A stretch of DNA of 64,000 nucleotides from RCIO01 sp964629765 (GCA_964629765.1 CAZVTK010000005.1:1-64000), one strand, 5' to 3'. Counted from the stretch's first letter, positions 7,701 through 16,774 are shown. Notes: generated by a model not told the origin, from the letters alone. Made by a program: numbers and translations.

Positions 7701-8596
7701 CGGGCACCTCCTCTCAGCCTCAGGCGCGGCAGGGCGAGCGCGGCGAGCAGCAGCGCGGCGGTGACGAGCTTGAGATCGTTGGCGTTGAGACCGACGCGAA
7801 GCGCCGCGGCCACGAGGAACTGGTAGATCAGGCTGCCTATGATGGCGGCGAACACCCACCAGCCGACGCTCCGGTCGCCGAACAGCGCCTCGCCGATCAG
7901 CACCGCCGCGGCGCCTGCGACGAGGATGCCGATGCCCATGCCGATGTCGGCGAAGGCATGGTTCTGGGCGATCAGCGCGCCGGACAGCGCGACGAGGCCG
8001 TTGGAAAGGGCAAGGCCCACCATCTTGGTCTTGTCGACGTCGACGCCCAGCGACTGGATCATGGTCTCGTTCTGGCCAGTGGCGCGCACGGCAAGGCCGA
8101 GATCCGTGCGGAAGAACCAGATCAGCAGCAGGGAGATCAGGCACAGCAGCACGAAGGTGATGGCGATCGTGGTGTACTTGTTCTCGGCCAGATGGAACCC
8201 GAAGCCGTTGACCCAGCCGATGATGTCGCTGAACACCGTCGGCGTGTCGAGGAGGCCGGTGTTGGCGCGCCCCATCGTGCGCAGGTTCACCGTGTAGAGC
8301 GCGGTCATGATGATGATGCCGGCGATGATGTTGTTGATGCGCAGCTTGGTATGCACGATGGCGGTCACGATGCCCGCGAGAGCCCCGGCGACCATCGCGC
8401 TTGCGGTGGCGACGAACGGGCTCGTGCCGGACACCAGCATCGCCGCCACGACGGCGCCGCCCAGCGGATAGCTTCCTTCCGCCGTGAGGTCGGGAAAGCG
8501 GAAGAACCGGAAGGTGACGAGGACGCCGAGCCCCAGGAAGGCGAACAGAAAGCCCTGTTCGAACATGTTCAGGAACAGGGCCTGCAACTGCGCCAT
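7697..8596 (-). CDS. ABC importer permease, branched-chain/TrpY-like family
   Basis: A 299-residue membrane protein with about eight to nine hydrophobic helices. The BPD_transp_2 type region (GLALSNGLVALSGALIAQ) is typical of LivH/RbsC-related permeases, and of the permease that partners ABC_sub_bind proteins. It is the first gene of the three-gene importer operon, with a GAGGAGGAAG site before ATG 8596. The divergent region to the catabolic operon at 8956 lies immediately upstream. Confidence 0.9.
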   Translation of the reverse strand: MAQLQALFLNMFEQGFLFAFLGLGVLVTFRFFRFPDLTAEGSYPLGGAVVAAMLVSGTSPFVATASAMVAGALAGIVTAIVHTKLRINNIIAGIIIMTALYTVNLRTMGRANTGLLDTPTVFSDIIGWVNGFGFHLAENKYTTIAITFVLLCLISLLLIWFFRTDLGLAVRATGQNETMIQSLGVDVDKTKMVGLALSNGLVALSGALIAQNHAFADIGMGIGILVAGAAAVLIGEALFGDRSVGWWVFAAIIGSLIYQFLVAAALRVGLNANDLKLVTAALLLAALALPRLRLRGGAR

Positions 8597-8955
8597 CAGC
8601 TTCCTCCTCGCTGCTGTCGGATATGCCGGCACATGAGGACCCCCTCCCTAGAGCCTGTTATGGACCATGAACGCCCGGCCCGACGGCCGATTGTAAGTGC
8701 CGGGGCCCCCGTCAGGCCCAATCAATAATTGTAATGGGGCTATTCGAAAAACCGTCCGTCGCCATGGCGGCCGCCCGCGGCGGCGGAGCGCAATCGAAAC
8801 TCCTATGAGGGCATCACAAAACTGAAATTGCCCGCCCCGCGCGGCGTTCACTAGCAATAGCCGGATCATCGTCGTCCGGTCCCCGGGTCGCTTCCCCCGA
8901 CGCTTCCCTTGACTCTCTCATGACCGGCGGGAGCAACCGAAGAGGATTCCACATC
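8597..8955. promoter_or_regulatory. Divergent promoter region between importer and catabolic operon
   Basis: This 359-bp non-coding stretch drives the importer leftward and the lyase operon rightward. An AT-rich patch at about 8690-8750 contains the palindrome CAATAATTG (8723-8731) and two ATTGTAA copies, which would suit a LysR-type operator. No clear sigma-70 boxes could be assigned. I see no gene in it. Confidence 0.45.
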
Positions 8956-10356
8956 ATGACGAACGACCTTTTCGAAAAGTACCAGCCCGAGCCGTACCGG
9001 ATCAAGACCGTCACGCCGCTGAAGGTGCTGACGCGCGCCGAGCGCGAGGCGATCATCGCAAGGGTGCACTACAACACGTTCAAGATACCCGCCGAGGACA
9101 TCTTCATCGACCTTTTGACCGACAGCGGCACGTCGGCGATGAGCGACCGGCAGTGGTCGGCCATGATGCTCGGCGACGAATCCTACGCGTCGGCGACGAG
9201 CTGGTTCAAGCTCGAGGAAACGCTGCGCGGCCTTTTCGACTACAGGCACTTCCTGCCGGCGCATCAGGGGCGCGGCGCCGAGAAGGTGCTGTTCATGACC
9301 ATGATCAAGCCGGGCCAGACCGTCCCCAACAACATGCATTTTTCTCCCGACCGGGTGACGAATTCCGGCGGCCTGATGGCCAACCTGATCACCGAGGGCG
9401 GCCGCAGGACGCAAAGCTCCGACCCGTTCAAGGGCGACATCGACCTCGGCCGCCTCGAAGCGCTGATCGAGGAGAAGGGCGCCGCGGCCATTCCCTTCGT
9501 CATGGTCACCGTGACCTGCAACAATGCGGGCGGGCAGCCGGTATCGATGAAGAACCTGCGCGGCGTGCGCGCCATCGCCGACAAATACGGCCTGCCCGTC
9601 ATCCTCGACGCCGCCCGCATCGCCGAGAACGCCTACTTCATCAAGCAGCGCGAGGCCGGCTACGGGGAGCGCACGGTCGCCGAGATCGTCCGCGAGATGA
9701 CCGGGCTTTCGGACGGCTGCGTGATGTCGTCCAAGAAGGACGGGCTCGTCAACATCGGCGGCTTCGTCGCCATCAACGACGACGGGCTCTACGAGAAGAT
9801 GGAATCCTACACGCTGATGTGGGAAGGCTATGCCACCTATGGCGGCATGGCGGGCCGCGACCTCGAAGCGCTGGCGGTCGGCCTGCGCGAGGTCATGGAC
9901 GAGGACTATCTGCGCCACCGCATCGGGCAGGTCGAGCGGTTCGGCCGCCAGTTGCAGGAGTACGGCGTGCCGATCGTGACGCCGGTCGGCGGCCACGGCG
10001 TCTGGATCGATTCGCAGGCTTTCTGCCCGCACATCGCGCCGGAGCATTATCCGGGCGTGGCCATCACCACCGCGCTCTACGTCGAGGCCGGCATCAGGGC
10101 GAGCGAGCTCGGCAACCTCGCCTTCTCCACCCGCAACGAGGAGACCGGCGAGGTCATCAAGTTTCCCGAATTCGACCTCGTCCGCCTGGCGATCCCGCGG
10201 CGCGTCTATACGGCCAGCCATTTCGACTATGCGGCGGCCGCCATCGGCCGGATCTACGAGCGGCGCGAGGAGCTGCGCGGCTTCAAGGTGAAGAAATACG
10301 CCACGATCAAGTATCGTACTGTATTCCTCGGGGAGATGATGCCCGTCGGCGCATAG
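8956..10356 (+). CDS. Beta-eliminating lyase of the tyrosine phenol-lyase/tryptophanase family
   Basis: A 466-residue PLP enzyme that would split a beta-substituted alanine into pyruvate, ammonia and the free side-chain compound. It follows the family throughout: IDLLTDSGTSAMSDRQW, GDESY, HQGRGAEK, NAGGQPVSM, AENAYFIKQREAGYGE, and the PLP lysine Lys261 in SSKKDG. It is closest to tyrosine phenol-lyase in style. However, the specificity positions are Ser383 and Leu385 (RASELG), whereas tyrosine phenol-lyases have Met/Arg (RSMERG) and tryptophanases Val/Ile (RAVEIG). The leaving group is therefore probably neither standard phenol nor indole. It is the first gene of the operon, 9 bp before the NicX-like gene. 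Confidence 0.88.
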   Translation: MTNDLFEKYQPEPYRIKTVTPLKVLTRAEREAIIARVHYNTFKIPAEDIFIDLLTDSGTSAMSDRQWSAMMLGDESYASATSWFKLEETLRGLFDYRHFLPAHQGRGAEKVLFMTMIKPGQTVPNNMHFSPDRVTNSGGLMANLITEGGRRTQSSDPFKGDIDLGRLEALIEEKGAAAIPFVMVTVTCNNAGGQPVSMKNLRGVRAIADKYGLPVILDAARIAENAYFIKQREAGYGERTVAEIVREMTGLSDGCVMSSKKDGLVNIGGFVAINDDGLYEKMESYTLMWEGYATYGGMAGRDLEALAVGLREVMDEDYLRHRIGQVERFGRQLQEYGVPIVTPVGGHGVWIDSQAFCPHIAPEHYPGVAITTALYVEAGIRASELGNLAFSTRNEETGEVIKFPEFDLVRLAIPRRVYTASHFDYAAAAIGRIYERREELRGFKVKKYATIKYRTVFLGEMMPVGA

Positions 10357-10365
10357 GAGGCTTCG

Positions 10366-11409
10366 ATGAGGGAGATACTCGCGCCCGGCTGGGTCGACTG
10401 CTTCGAGAAGGCGTTCCGGCTGAACGGCGTCGGCCCGGGCAACATGGTCGCCGTCCTGTCCGAGAGCCTGTCGCGCCCGGTGCTGGTGGAGCTGGCCGAG
10501 CACGGCCTGCACCGCTGCGGGGCGCGCATCGCCCATATTCGGGTGCCCTCGCCGCAGCAGCGCGATCCGGTGCCGGTCCGCTCCACCGGGTCCAGCACGG
10601 CCTTCGACGACTACGGCGCGCTGATGCGGGGCATGGGCGCGTTCGACCTCGTCGTCGACTGCACCGTCGAGGGCCTGCTGCACAGCCGCGCCCGCCAGGA
10701 CATCCTCGCCGGCGGCGGCCGCGTCCTGATGATCTCCAACGAGCATCCCGAGGTGCTGGAGCGCTGTCCGCCGGACGCGGAGCTGCACCGCAAGGCCATG
10801 CAGGCCGTGGCCATGCTCCAGTCGGCATCGACGATGCGAGTCACCTCGCGGGCGGGGACGGACCTGACCGTCGACGTCAAGGGCGCGCCGTGCCGCGGCG
10901 GGGCCGGCGTGCTGGGCCCCGGCGACAGGATCGCCTACTGGCCGGCCGGGCTCTGCCTCTGCTTCCCGCTCGAGCATTCCGTCAACGGCACCGTGGTGCT
11001 GGACGTCGGCGACATCAACCTGACGTTCAAGCGCTATGTCGAGAGCCGCGTGCGGCTGACGATCGAGGACGATTTCGTCGTCGCCATCGAGGGCGACGGC
11101 CTCGACGCCGAGCTCATGCGTTCATACTATGCGGGCTGGAAGGATCCGCTCGCCTACACGATCTCCCATGTCGGCTGGGGGCTCAATCCCGGCGCCCGCT
11201 GGGACGCGCTGGTCATGTACGACAAGGCCGACATCAACGGAACCGAGTTCCGGGCGCTGGCGGGCTCCTTCCTGATCTCCACGGGCGCCAACGAATTCGC
11301 CAACCGCTTCACCGGCTGCCATTTCGACCTGCCGATGCGCAACTGCACGGTCGCGCTCGACGGCGTGGCCGTCGTCGAGGACGGCGTGCTCCAGGCGCCT
11401 TTCGCGTGA
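10366..11409 (+). CDS. NicX-like ring-cleaving dioxygenase (M29 aminopeptidase-like fold)
   Basis: This 347-residue protein resembles 2,5-dihydroxypyridine 5,6-dioxygenase NicX: DLVVDC, VLDVGDI, SHVGWGLNP, CHFDLPMRNC. The likely Fe(II) ligands His268, His319 and Asp321 are conserved (H in SHVGWG, H-x-D in CHFD). NicX opens a dihydroxylated pyridine ring to N-formylmaleamate. Its position between a C-C or C-N lyase and an alpha/beta hydrolase suggests opening of the ring released by the lyase. A plain M29 aminopeptidase is less likely given the NicX-specific H-x-D motif. The substrate is inference. Confidence 0.82.
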   Translation: MREILAPGWVDCFEKAFRLNGVGPGNMVAVLSESLSRPVLVELAEHGLHRCGARIAHIRVPSPQQRDPVPVRSTGSSTAFDDYGALMRGMGAFDLVVDCTVEGLLHSRARQDILAGGGRVLMISNEHPEVLERCPPDAELHRKAMQAVAMLQSASTMRVTSRAGTDLTVDVKGAPCRGGAGVLGPGDRIAYWPAGLCLCFPLEHSVNGTVVLDVGDINLTFKRYVESRVRLTIEDDFVVAIEGDGLDAELMRSYYAGWKDPLAYTISHVGWGLNPGARWDALVMYDKADINGTEFRALAGSFLISTGANEFANRFTGCHFDLPMRNCTVALDGVAVVEDGVLQAPFA

Positions 11410-11425
11410 GACGGGAGCCGGCTTC

Positions 11426-12262
11426 GTGAGCGCATCGGTCCATCATGTCGAAGGCACCCCGAGACTGGCTTTCGAGCGGGCCGGGGACGGGCCGCCGCTC
11501 GTCTTCCTTCACGGCATAGGCGGCGGCCGCCATAGCTGGCGCGACCAGATCGCGGCGTTCGGCTCCCGCTTCACCGCGATCGCCTGGGACGCGCGCGGCT
11601 ACGGCGGCTCCGACGACTATGACGGGCCGCTCGAATTCTCGGACTTCGGCGACGACCTCGTGCGCCTGCTCGACCATATCGGCGCGGAGAAGGCGCATCT
11701 CGTCGGCCTGTCGATGGGCGCCCGCATCCTCATGGATTTCTACCCCCGCTACGGGGAGCGTGCGGCGACGCTGACGCTGTGCGACTGCTTCTTCAGCTTC
11801 GAGGCGGCCCTGTCGCCGGCCAAGCAGGAGGAGTTCATCGCGCTGCGCCAGAAGCCGCTGCTGGAGGGCGCGACCTTCGCCGATCTGGCCCCCGCCCTCG
11901 TCCGGTCGCTGGTGAGCCCCGGTTGCAGCGAGGAGGTGCGCGAGACGCTTCGCCGGTCGATCCTCGGCCTGCGCAAGGTGTCCTACCTCAAGACCATCGC
12001 CGCCACGGTCCGCTACGACCGCAGCGCCGAGCTGGGATCGTTCCGTCTGCCGGTCCAGCTCATCTTCGGGGAAGCCGACGCGCTGACGCCGCCTTCGATC
12101 GGCGAGAGCATGCTGGGCATGATGCCCGACGCGGCGCTGCGGGTGCTGCCGGGCGCGGGGCATCTGAGCAATCTGGAGCAGCCCGAGGCGTTCAACGCCG
12201 CCTTGGGGGCGTTTCTCGACCGCCATGCCGACCGGGCCTTCTTCGCCGCGAGGGGAGGCTAG
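11426..12262 (+). CDS. Alpha/beta hydrolase, candidate ring-cleavage product hydrolase
   Basis: A 278-residue alpha/beta hydrolase with oxyanion motif HGIGGG and nucleophile serine in GLSMGA. The acid is in FGEADALTPP and the catalytic His in GAGHLSNLEQP. A GTG start at 11426 follows GGGAGCC. In the nicotinate pathway the NicX product is processed by NicD, also an alpha/beta hydrolase (N-formylmaleamate deformylase), so the adjacent gene order supports a NicD-like or meta-cleavage hydrolase role. A lactonase function (3-oxoadipate enol-lactonase type) cannot be excluded. Confidence 0.8.
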   Translation: MSASVHHVEGTPRLAFERAGDGPPLVFLHGIGGGRHSWRDQIAAFGSRFTAIAWDARGYGGSDDYDGPLEFSDFGDDLVRLLDHIGAEKAHLVGLSMGARILMDFYPRYGERAATLTLCDCFFSFEAALSPAKQEEFIALRQKPLLEGATFADLAPALVRSLVSPGCSEEVRETLRRSILGLRKVSYLKTIAATVRYDRSAELGSFRLPVQLIFGEADALTPPSIGESMLGMMPDAALRVLPGAGHLSNLEQPEAFNAALGAFLDRHADRAFFAARGG

Positions 12263-12263
12263 C

Positions 12264-12587
12264 ATGCTCTTCGCGATCCACATGCTGGACAGGCCCGGCG
12301 GCGCGGCGCTGCGTGCCGCCACCGGCGAGGCGCACCGCGACTATGTCCGCCGCAATGCCCATCGCATGCTGCTCGGCGGGCCGCTGCTCGCGGAGGACGG
12401 CACGACGATGATCGGCAGCCTTATCATCCTCGATTGCGCCGACCGCGCCGAGGCCGAGGCATTCGTCGAGGCCGAGCCCTATCGCCGCGCCGGCCTGTTC
12501 GAGAGCGTGCACATACGCTGCTTTGCGGCGGTGATCGCGCCGGCCCCGGCGCTGGCCCCGGCCGCGCCCGGGAAAGGGAGGGACTGA
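12264..12587 (+). CDS. YCII-family small protein
   Basis: A 107-residue YCII/YciI fold protein (MLFAIHMLDRPG, HRDYVRRNAHRMLLGGPLL, DGTTMIGSLIILDC, AEAFVEAEPYRRAGLF). These ferredoxin-like proteins often sit in aromatic degradation clusters and some act as small hydrolases or dehalogenases; the role here is unknown. The strong site AGGGGAGG precedes ATG 12264, one base after the hydrolase stop, so it is translationally coupled. An alanine/proline-rich C-terminal tail is an extension. Confidence 0.85.
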   Translation: MLFAIHMLDRPGGAALRAATGEAHRDYVRRNAHRMLLGGPLLAEDGTTMIGSLIILDCADRAEAEAFVEAEPYRRAGLFESVHIRCFAAVIAPAPALAPAAPGKGRD

Positions 12588-12592
12588 TCGCC

Positions 12593-14248
12593 ATGCTCGC
12601 CGCCGACACGCCGCTCAAACCCTGGTATCCCGTCGTCGTGGTGGGCGGCGGCTCGGTCGGGCTGTCGATGGCGGCCGAGCTGGGCTGGCGCGGCATCGAG
12701 TGCCTCACGGTGGAGCGGCGGAACGGGCTCAACCCGCATCCGCGCGCCAATTCCGTCGCCAACCGGACCATGGAATATTACCGGCGCTGGGGGGTGGATC
12801 AGGCGATCACCGAAGCCGGCGTACCGCCGCATCTGCCGGCCGACTATTACTGGGTGTCCACCCTCAAGGGAAAACAGCTCCACAAGATCGGCCTGCCGCC
12901 GTTCAAGCAGCTCGTCGAGACCCGCAAGACGGGCGGATATGCCAGGGACGAGCATGCGTGGTCGCCCTATCTGAAGACGATCACCGGCCAGAACGAGGTC
13001 GAGCGCGCCGTCCTGAGCTATGTGGAGGGGCTCGAGCCGGTCGATTTCCGGTTCGGCTGGTCGCTCACGGGCTTCGAGCAGGACGCCGAAGGCGTCACCT
13101 GCCGGGTCAGGGCGGGCGAGGACGGCGAGACTCGTACCGTCAAATGTCGCTATCTGGTGGGCTGCGACGGCGGCCGCTCCATGGTGCGCGAGACACTGGG
13201 GATCGAGCTCGAGGGACGGGCGGCGCTCGCCCGCTTCGTGTCGATCTATTTCCACGCCCCCGACATAATCGAAAAGCATGGGTTCGGCCATGCCAACATC
13301 TATTTCCCGCTCCACCGCGACCATCGCGGCTTCATCCTGAACTGGGACGGCGGCAAGACCTACACCTACCACCTCATCCTGCGCGAGGGGCAGGACTGGA
13401 CATCGGTCGATCCGCGCGCGGCCATCGACGGCGTGGTCGGCCAGCCGGTGAGTGCTGCGATCATCTCCGTGCAGCCGTGGACCGCGCACGCGCTCGTGGC
13501 GCGCCGCTACGGCGACGGCAACGTGTTCCTGGCGGGAGACGCCGCCCATCTCTTCACCCCGACCGGCGGCTTCGGCATGAACACCGGCGTCTCCGACGCG
13601 GTCGAGCTGGCCTGGCGGTTGCAGGCGATGCTCGAAGGGTGGGGTGGGCCGCGCCTTCTGCCCTCCTACGACCGCGAGCGCCGGCCGATCGGCATACGCA
13701 ACACCGCCGAGGCGGCGGACTGCTTCGACCGGCTGTTCGCGGTGATGCAGCACGGGGACGAGCTCGACGCCGAAACCCCCGAGGGGGAGGCATTACGGGC
13801 AACGCTGGGCGTCGATCTCAAGGATCAGGAAAAGCTCATCGCCTCGTCCGGCACGCTGCTCGGCTATCGCTACAACGACAGCGACATTGTCGTCCCCGAC
13901 GGGACGCCCGAGCCGCCCGACCATCCGCGCACCTACCAGCCCGTCGCCCGCCCCGGCCACAGGGCTCCGCATCTGTGGCTCGACGACGGCGCCGCCCTCT
14001 ACGACCGCTGCGGCGCGGGCTTCACGCTGCTGGTTCTCGACGCCACGCCCATGGATACGGAAGGTTTCGAGCAGGCGGCGCGCCGGCGCGGCATGCCGCT
14101 CGCCGTCGTCCGTGTGGCCGAGCCCGCCGCCCGGACCCTTTACGGCGCGCGTTTCGCGCTCGTCCGTCCCGATCTGATGGTGGCGTGGCGCGGCGACGAC
14201 CTGCCGGCCGACGGCGGCGCGCTGCTGAACATCGTGCGCGGCGCATAG
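12593..14248 (+). CDS. FAD-dependent aromatic hydroxylase (class A monooxygenase)
   Basis: This 551-residue PF01494-type flavin monooxygenase has GGGSVG at residues 18-23 for FAD, the internal CDGGRSMVRE motif, and GDAAHLFTPTGGFGMNTG for flavin contact. A C-terminal thioredoxin-like domain resembles that of phenol hydroxylase and MhpA relatives. It uses NAD(P)H and oxygen to hydroxylate an aromatic ring, plausibly creating the dihydroxylated ring for the NicX-like enzyme. The start at 12593 is 5 bp after the YCII stop, and the operon position supports a shared pathway. The exact substrate is unknown. Confidence 0.88.
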   Translation: MLAADTPLKPWYPVVVVGGGSVGLSMAAELGWRGIECLTVERRNGLNPHPRANSVANRTMEYYRRWGVDQAITEAGVPPHLPADYYWVSTLKGKQLHKIGLPPFKQLVETRKTGGYARDEHAWSPYLKTITGQNEVERAVLSYVEGLEPVDFRFGWSLTGFEQDAEGVTCRVRAGEDGETRTVKCRYLVGCDGGRSMVRETLGIELEGRAALARFVSIYFHAPDIIEKHGFGHANIYFPLHRDHRGFILNWDGGKTYTYHLILREGQDWTSVDPRAAIDGVVGQPVSAAIISVQPWTAHALVARRYGDGNVFLAGDAAHLFTPTGGFGMNTGVSDAVELAWRLQAMLEGWGGPRLLPSYDRERRPIGIRNTAEAADCFDRLFAVMQHGDELDAETPEGEALRATLGVDLKDQEKLIASSGTLLGYRYNDSDIVVPDGTPEPPDHPRTYQPVARPGHRAPHLWLDDGAALYDRCGAGFTLLVLDATPMDTEGFEQAARRRGMPLAVVRVAEPAARTLYGARFALVRPDLMVAWRGDDLPADGGALLNIVRGA

Positions 14249-14323
14249 ATCGCTTTTTTGCGGTGCCCGATGGATGGGCCGCGGATTCGCCGGTAGGCTC
14301 GCGTTCCGCGTTCGGGAGGAATC

Positions 14324-15655
14324 ATGCGCAGATATCTGGATGTGCTGAGGCAGGCGGGCGAGCTGGAGACGGTGGTGCGCACCGTGGACCCGCGCTTCGA
14401 GCTCGCGGCCGTGACCAAGGCGGTGCAGAGGGCCGGCGAGAAGGCGGTTCTGTTTCCTTCGGTCACGGGCACGGCGCTGCCCGTATTGTCCAACGTCTAC
14501 GGCTCCCACGAGAGGCTGAGGCGGATGGTCGGGGCGGGCGAGCGCAATTTCTGCCAGCGCTGGATCGAGCTGACCGACGCCTGCATAGCGAGCCGCGACG
14601 CCGATGTGCTCGAGGCGGCGGAGGAGGACAGCGGCTTCGTGTCCGGCTCGCTGTCCGACCTGCCGGCGATCACCTATCACCAGCGCGACGGCGGGCCCTA
14701 CTTCACCTCGGCGATCTATCTTGCCAACGATCCCGACACGGGCGTGCCCAATCTCTCCTTCCACCGCTCCATGCAGATCAGCGACCGGGAGCTCCGCGTG
14801 CGCCTGGGCTCGACGCACGACCTGACGGCCTATCAGCGCAAGGCCGAGGAGCGGGGAGAGGCGCTTCCCGCCGCGCTGCTGCTCAGCGCCCCGCCGGAGA
14901 TATTCCTCGCCGCCTGCGCCTCGCTGCCCTACGACGCGAGCGAGCTGGCGATGGCCGCGCGCATCGCCGGCGGCAAGATCCCGATGCGCCGCTGCCGCAC
15001 CATCGACCTTTCGGTGCCCGCCACGGCGGACATCGTCGTGGAAGGCCGTTTCCTGCCCGATGTACGCCGCCCGGAAGGGCCTTTCGGCGAGTTCATGGGC
15101 AATTACGTCGAGGTCGGGGACAACCATGTCTTCGAGGTGACCCATGTCGAATGGCGTCCCGACGCGGTGTTCCACGGCCTGCTTTGCGGCTCGCCCGAGG
15201 ATCTGAGGCCGCTGGAGGCGGTGACCGCGGCGCGCATTTACCGGCACGTTGCGGCGCAGGTTCCGGGCGTGCTCGACATCTGCTGCCGTCCCAACGTGAT
15301 GATCACCATCATCCGGCTGCGCAAGCAGTATGAGGGGCATGCCCGCCATGCGCTGCTGGCCGCCATGGGCTCCTATCTGGATTACAACAAGGTCTGCATC
15401 GCGGTCGACGAGGATGTCGACATCTACGATCTCGACGACGTGATGTGGGCCTATCTGACGCGCGGCCGCGCCGACACGCGCGCGATGATCCTCAACGACA
15501 TTCCCGGCTTCTATCGCGACCCCCACAAGGACCACTGGGGCAGGCTCGCCATCGATGCGACGATGCCGTGGGGCCGCGAGAAGGAGTTCGCCCGCAAGCG
15601 CGTGCCCGGCGAGGACGCGATCGATCTCGCCGCCTATCTCGGCAAAGGGGCATGA
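14324..15655 (+). CDS. UbiD-family prenyl-FMN-dependent (de)carboxylase
   Basis: A 443-residue UbiD family member. The hallmark EGPFGEFMGNY gives Glu251 and Glu256 with the five-residue spacing of the catalytic glutamates in characterised UbiD enzymes. Other landmarks are YHQRDGGPYFTSAIYLANDPDTG and IIRLRKQYEGHARHAL. These enzymes reversibly decarboxylate aromatic or alpha,beta-unsaturated acids with prenylated FMN made by UbiX, which is encoded convergently at 16178. GGGAGGAAT precedes ATG 14324. Its place in a catabolic operon argues for aromatic acid metabolism rather than ubiquinone synthesis. Confidence 0.9.
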   Translation: MRRYLDVLRQAGELETVVRTVDPRFELAAVTKAVQRAGEKAVLFPSVTGTALPVLSNVYGSHERLRRMVGAGERNFCQRWIELTDACIASRDADVLEAAEEDSGFVSGSLSDLPAITYHQRDGGPYFTSAIYLANDPDTGVPNLSFHRSMQISDRELRVRLGSTHDLTAYQRKAEERGEALPAALLLSAPPEIFLAACASLPYDASELAMAARIAGGKIPMRRCRTIDLSVPATADIVVEGRFLPDVRRPEGPFGEFMGNYVEVGDNHVFEVTHVEWRPDAVFHGLLCGSPEDLRPLEAVTAARIYRHVAAQVPGVLDICCRPNVMITIIRLRKQYEGHARHALLAAMGSYLDYNKVCIAVDEDVDIYDLDDVMWAYLTRGRADTRAMILNDIPGFYRDPHKDHWGRLAIDATMPWGREKEFARKRVPGEDAIDLAAYLGKGA

Positions 15656-16152
15656 CGGGGCGCGATCAGGGGCTTTGGGCGTTCTCGGTCGAGCGCTACG
15701 GCCGGCCCGGCGTCGCCGCCGCATGCCTGCGGCTACAGGACGAGACGGGCGCGGACGTGAACATGGTTCTGGCCTGCCTCTGGTGCGCCCGGCGCGGCGT
15801 CGCCGTCGGCCGGGACGACATGGCCGCGCTGCGCGCGGGCGCGGCCGCCGGCTGGCATGGCAGCGTGGTGCGGCCGCTGCGCGCGGCCCGCCGCGCCATG
15901 AAGCAGCCGCCCCCGGGTCTTTCCGCAGAGCCCGTCGAGGCGCTGCGGAGCCTAGTGAAAAGCGCGGAGCTCGAGGCCGAACGGCAAGAGCAGCTTCTCC
16001 TCGAAGCCGCGCTGGCGCAACTCCCGGCCGCCGACCCTTCCGCCGCTCCCCTCGACCTCGCTCTGGCCAATCTCTCGCTCTATTTCGAGGTATCGCAGGG
16101 CGACGTCCCACCCGGCCTCCTCGCGGAGCTGGCGGCATCCTGCGTGGACTGA
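15652..16152 (+). CDS. TIGR02444/DUF2390 family protein
   Basis: A 166-residue protein overlapping the UbiD stop by four bases (ATGA). The N-terminus LWAFSVERYGRPGVAAACLRLQDETGADVNMVLACLW is the recognisable core of the TIGR02444 family. The rest is alpha-helical and alanine/leucine-rich with no membrane segment or catalytic motif. Its function is unknown; the coupling to ubiD only shows co-expression. Confidence 0.75.
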   Translation: MTGRDQGLWAFSVERYGRPGVAAACLRLQDETGADVNMVLACLWCARRGVAVGRDDMAALRAGAAAGWHGSVVRPLRAARRAMKQPPPGLSAEPVEALRSLVKSAELEAERQEQLLLEAALAQLPAADPSAAPLDLALANLSLYFEVSQGDVPPGLLAELAASCVD

Positions 16153-16177
16153 CAGGCGGACCGCGCCGCGGCGGCCG

Positions 16178-16774
16178 TCACGGCTTGCGCGGCGAAGCGG
16201 GTCTTCCAATTCCTTCCCAGCGCCGGATCGGCTTGGCATCGAGGCCGAAAAGGTCGAGCACGCGAACCAGCGAATGATCGACGATCTCCTCGATCGACTG
16301 CGGGTGCGCATAGAAGGCCGGCACCGGAGGGCAGACGATGGCGCCCATCTCCGTCACCGCCACCATGTTGCGCAGATGGCCCAGGTGAAGCGGCGTTTCG
16401 CGGGCCATCAGCACCAGCCTGCCGCGCTCCTTCAGCACCACGTCGGCCGCCCGCGCCAGAAGCGACGAGGCGACGCCGTTGGCGATCTCGGCCAGCGAGC
16501 GCATCGAGCAGGGGGCCACGATCATGCCACGGGTTCGGAACGAGCCGCTGGAGATCGGCGCCGCCAGATCCTCGTTGTCGTGGCACGTATGCGCCATGGC
16601 GCGCACGTCCGCCGGCTTCATGCCCAGCTCATGGGCGATGGTGATCCCGGCGGTGCGCGACATCACGAGATGGACCTCGACATCGATGTCGCGCAGCAAT
16701 TCCAGCAGGCGCACGCCGTAGATGGCTCCCGACGCGCCCGAAATGCCGACGACCACCCGCGTCCCAGCAGTCAT
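16178..16774 (-). CDS. ubiX: Flavin prenyltransferase UbiX
   Basis: A 198-residue flavoprotein of the UbiX/Pad1 family, showing GISGASGAIYGVRLLE, SGSFRTRGMIVAPCSM and LMARETPLHLGHLRNM. It transfers dimethylallyl phosphate to FMN to make prenyl-FMN, the cofactor of UbiD enzymes. It is encoded convergently, 25 bp from the end of the UbiD operon, and is the obvious cofactor supplier for 14324-15655. ATG 16774 is chosen because family members begin right before the beta-strand VVVGISG. Confidence 0.93.
   Translation of the reverse strand: MTAGTRVVVGISGASGAIYGVRLLELLRDIDVEVHLVMSRTAGITIAHELGMKPADVRAMAHTCHDNEDLAAPISSGSFRTRGMIVAPCSMRSLAEIANGVASSLLARAADVVLKERGRLVLMARETPLHLGHLRNMVAVTEMGAIVCPPVPAFYAHPQSIEEIVDHSLVRVLDLFGLDAKPIRRWEGIGRPASPRKP

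Noticed and set aside
14324..16774. UbiD and UbiX as ubiquinone biosynthesis genes
   Set aside because: The UbiD homologue is embedded in an aromatic catabolic operon and no other ubi genes are present; the pair is better read as a catabolic decarboxylase with its cofactor enzyme.
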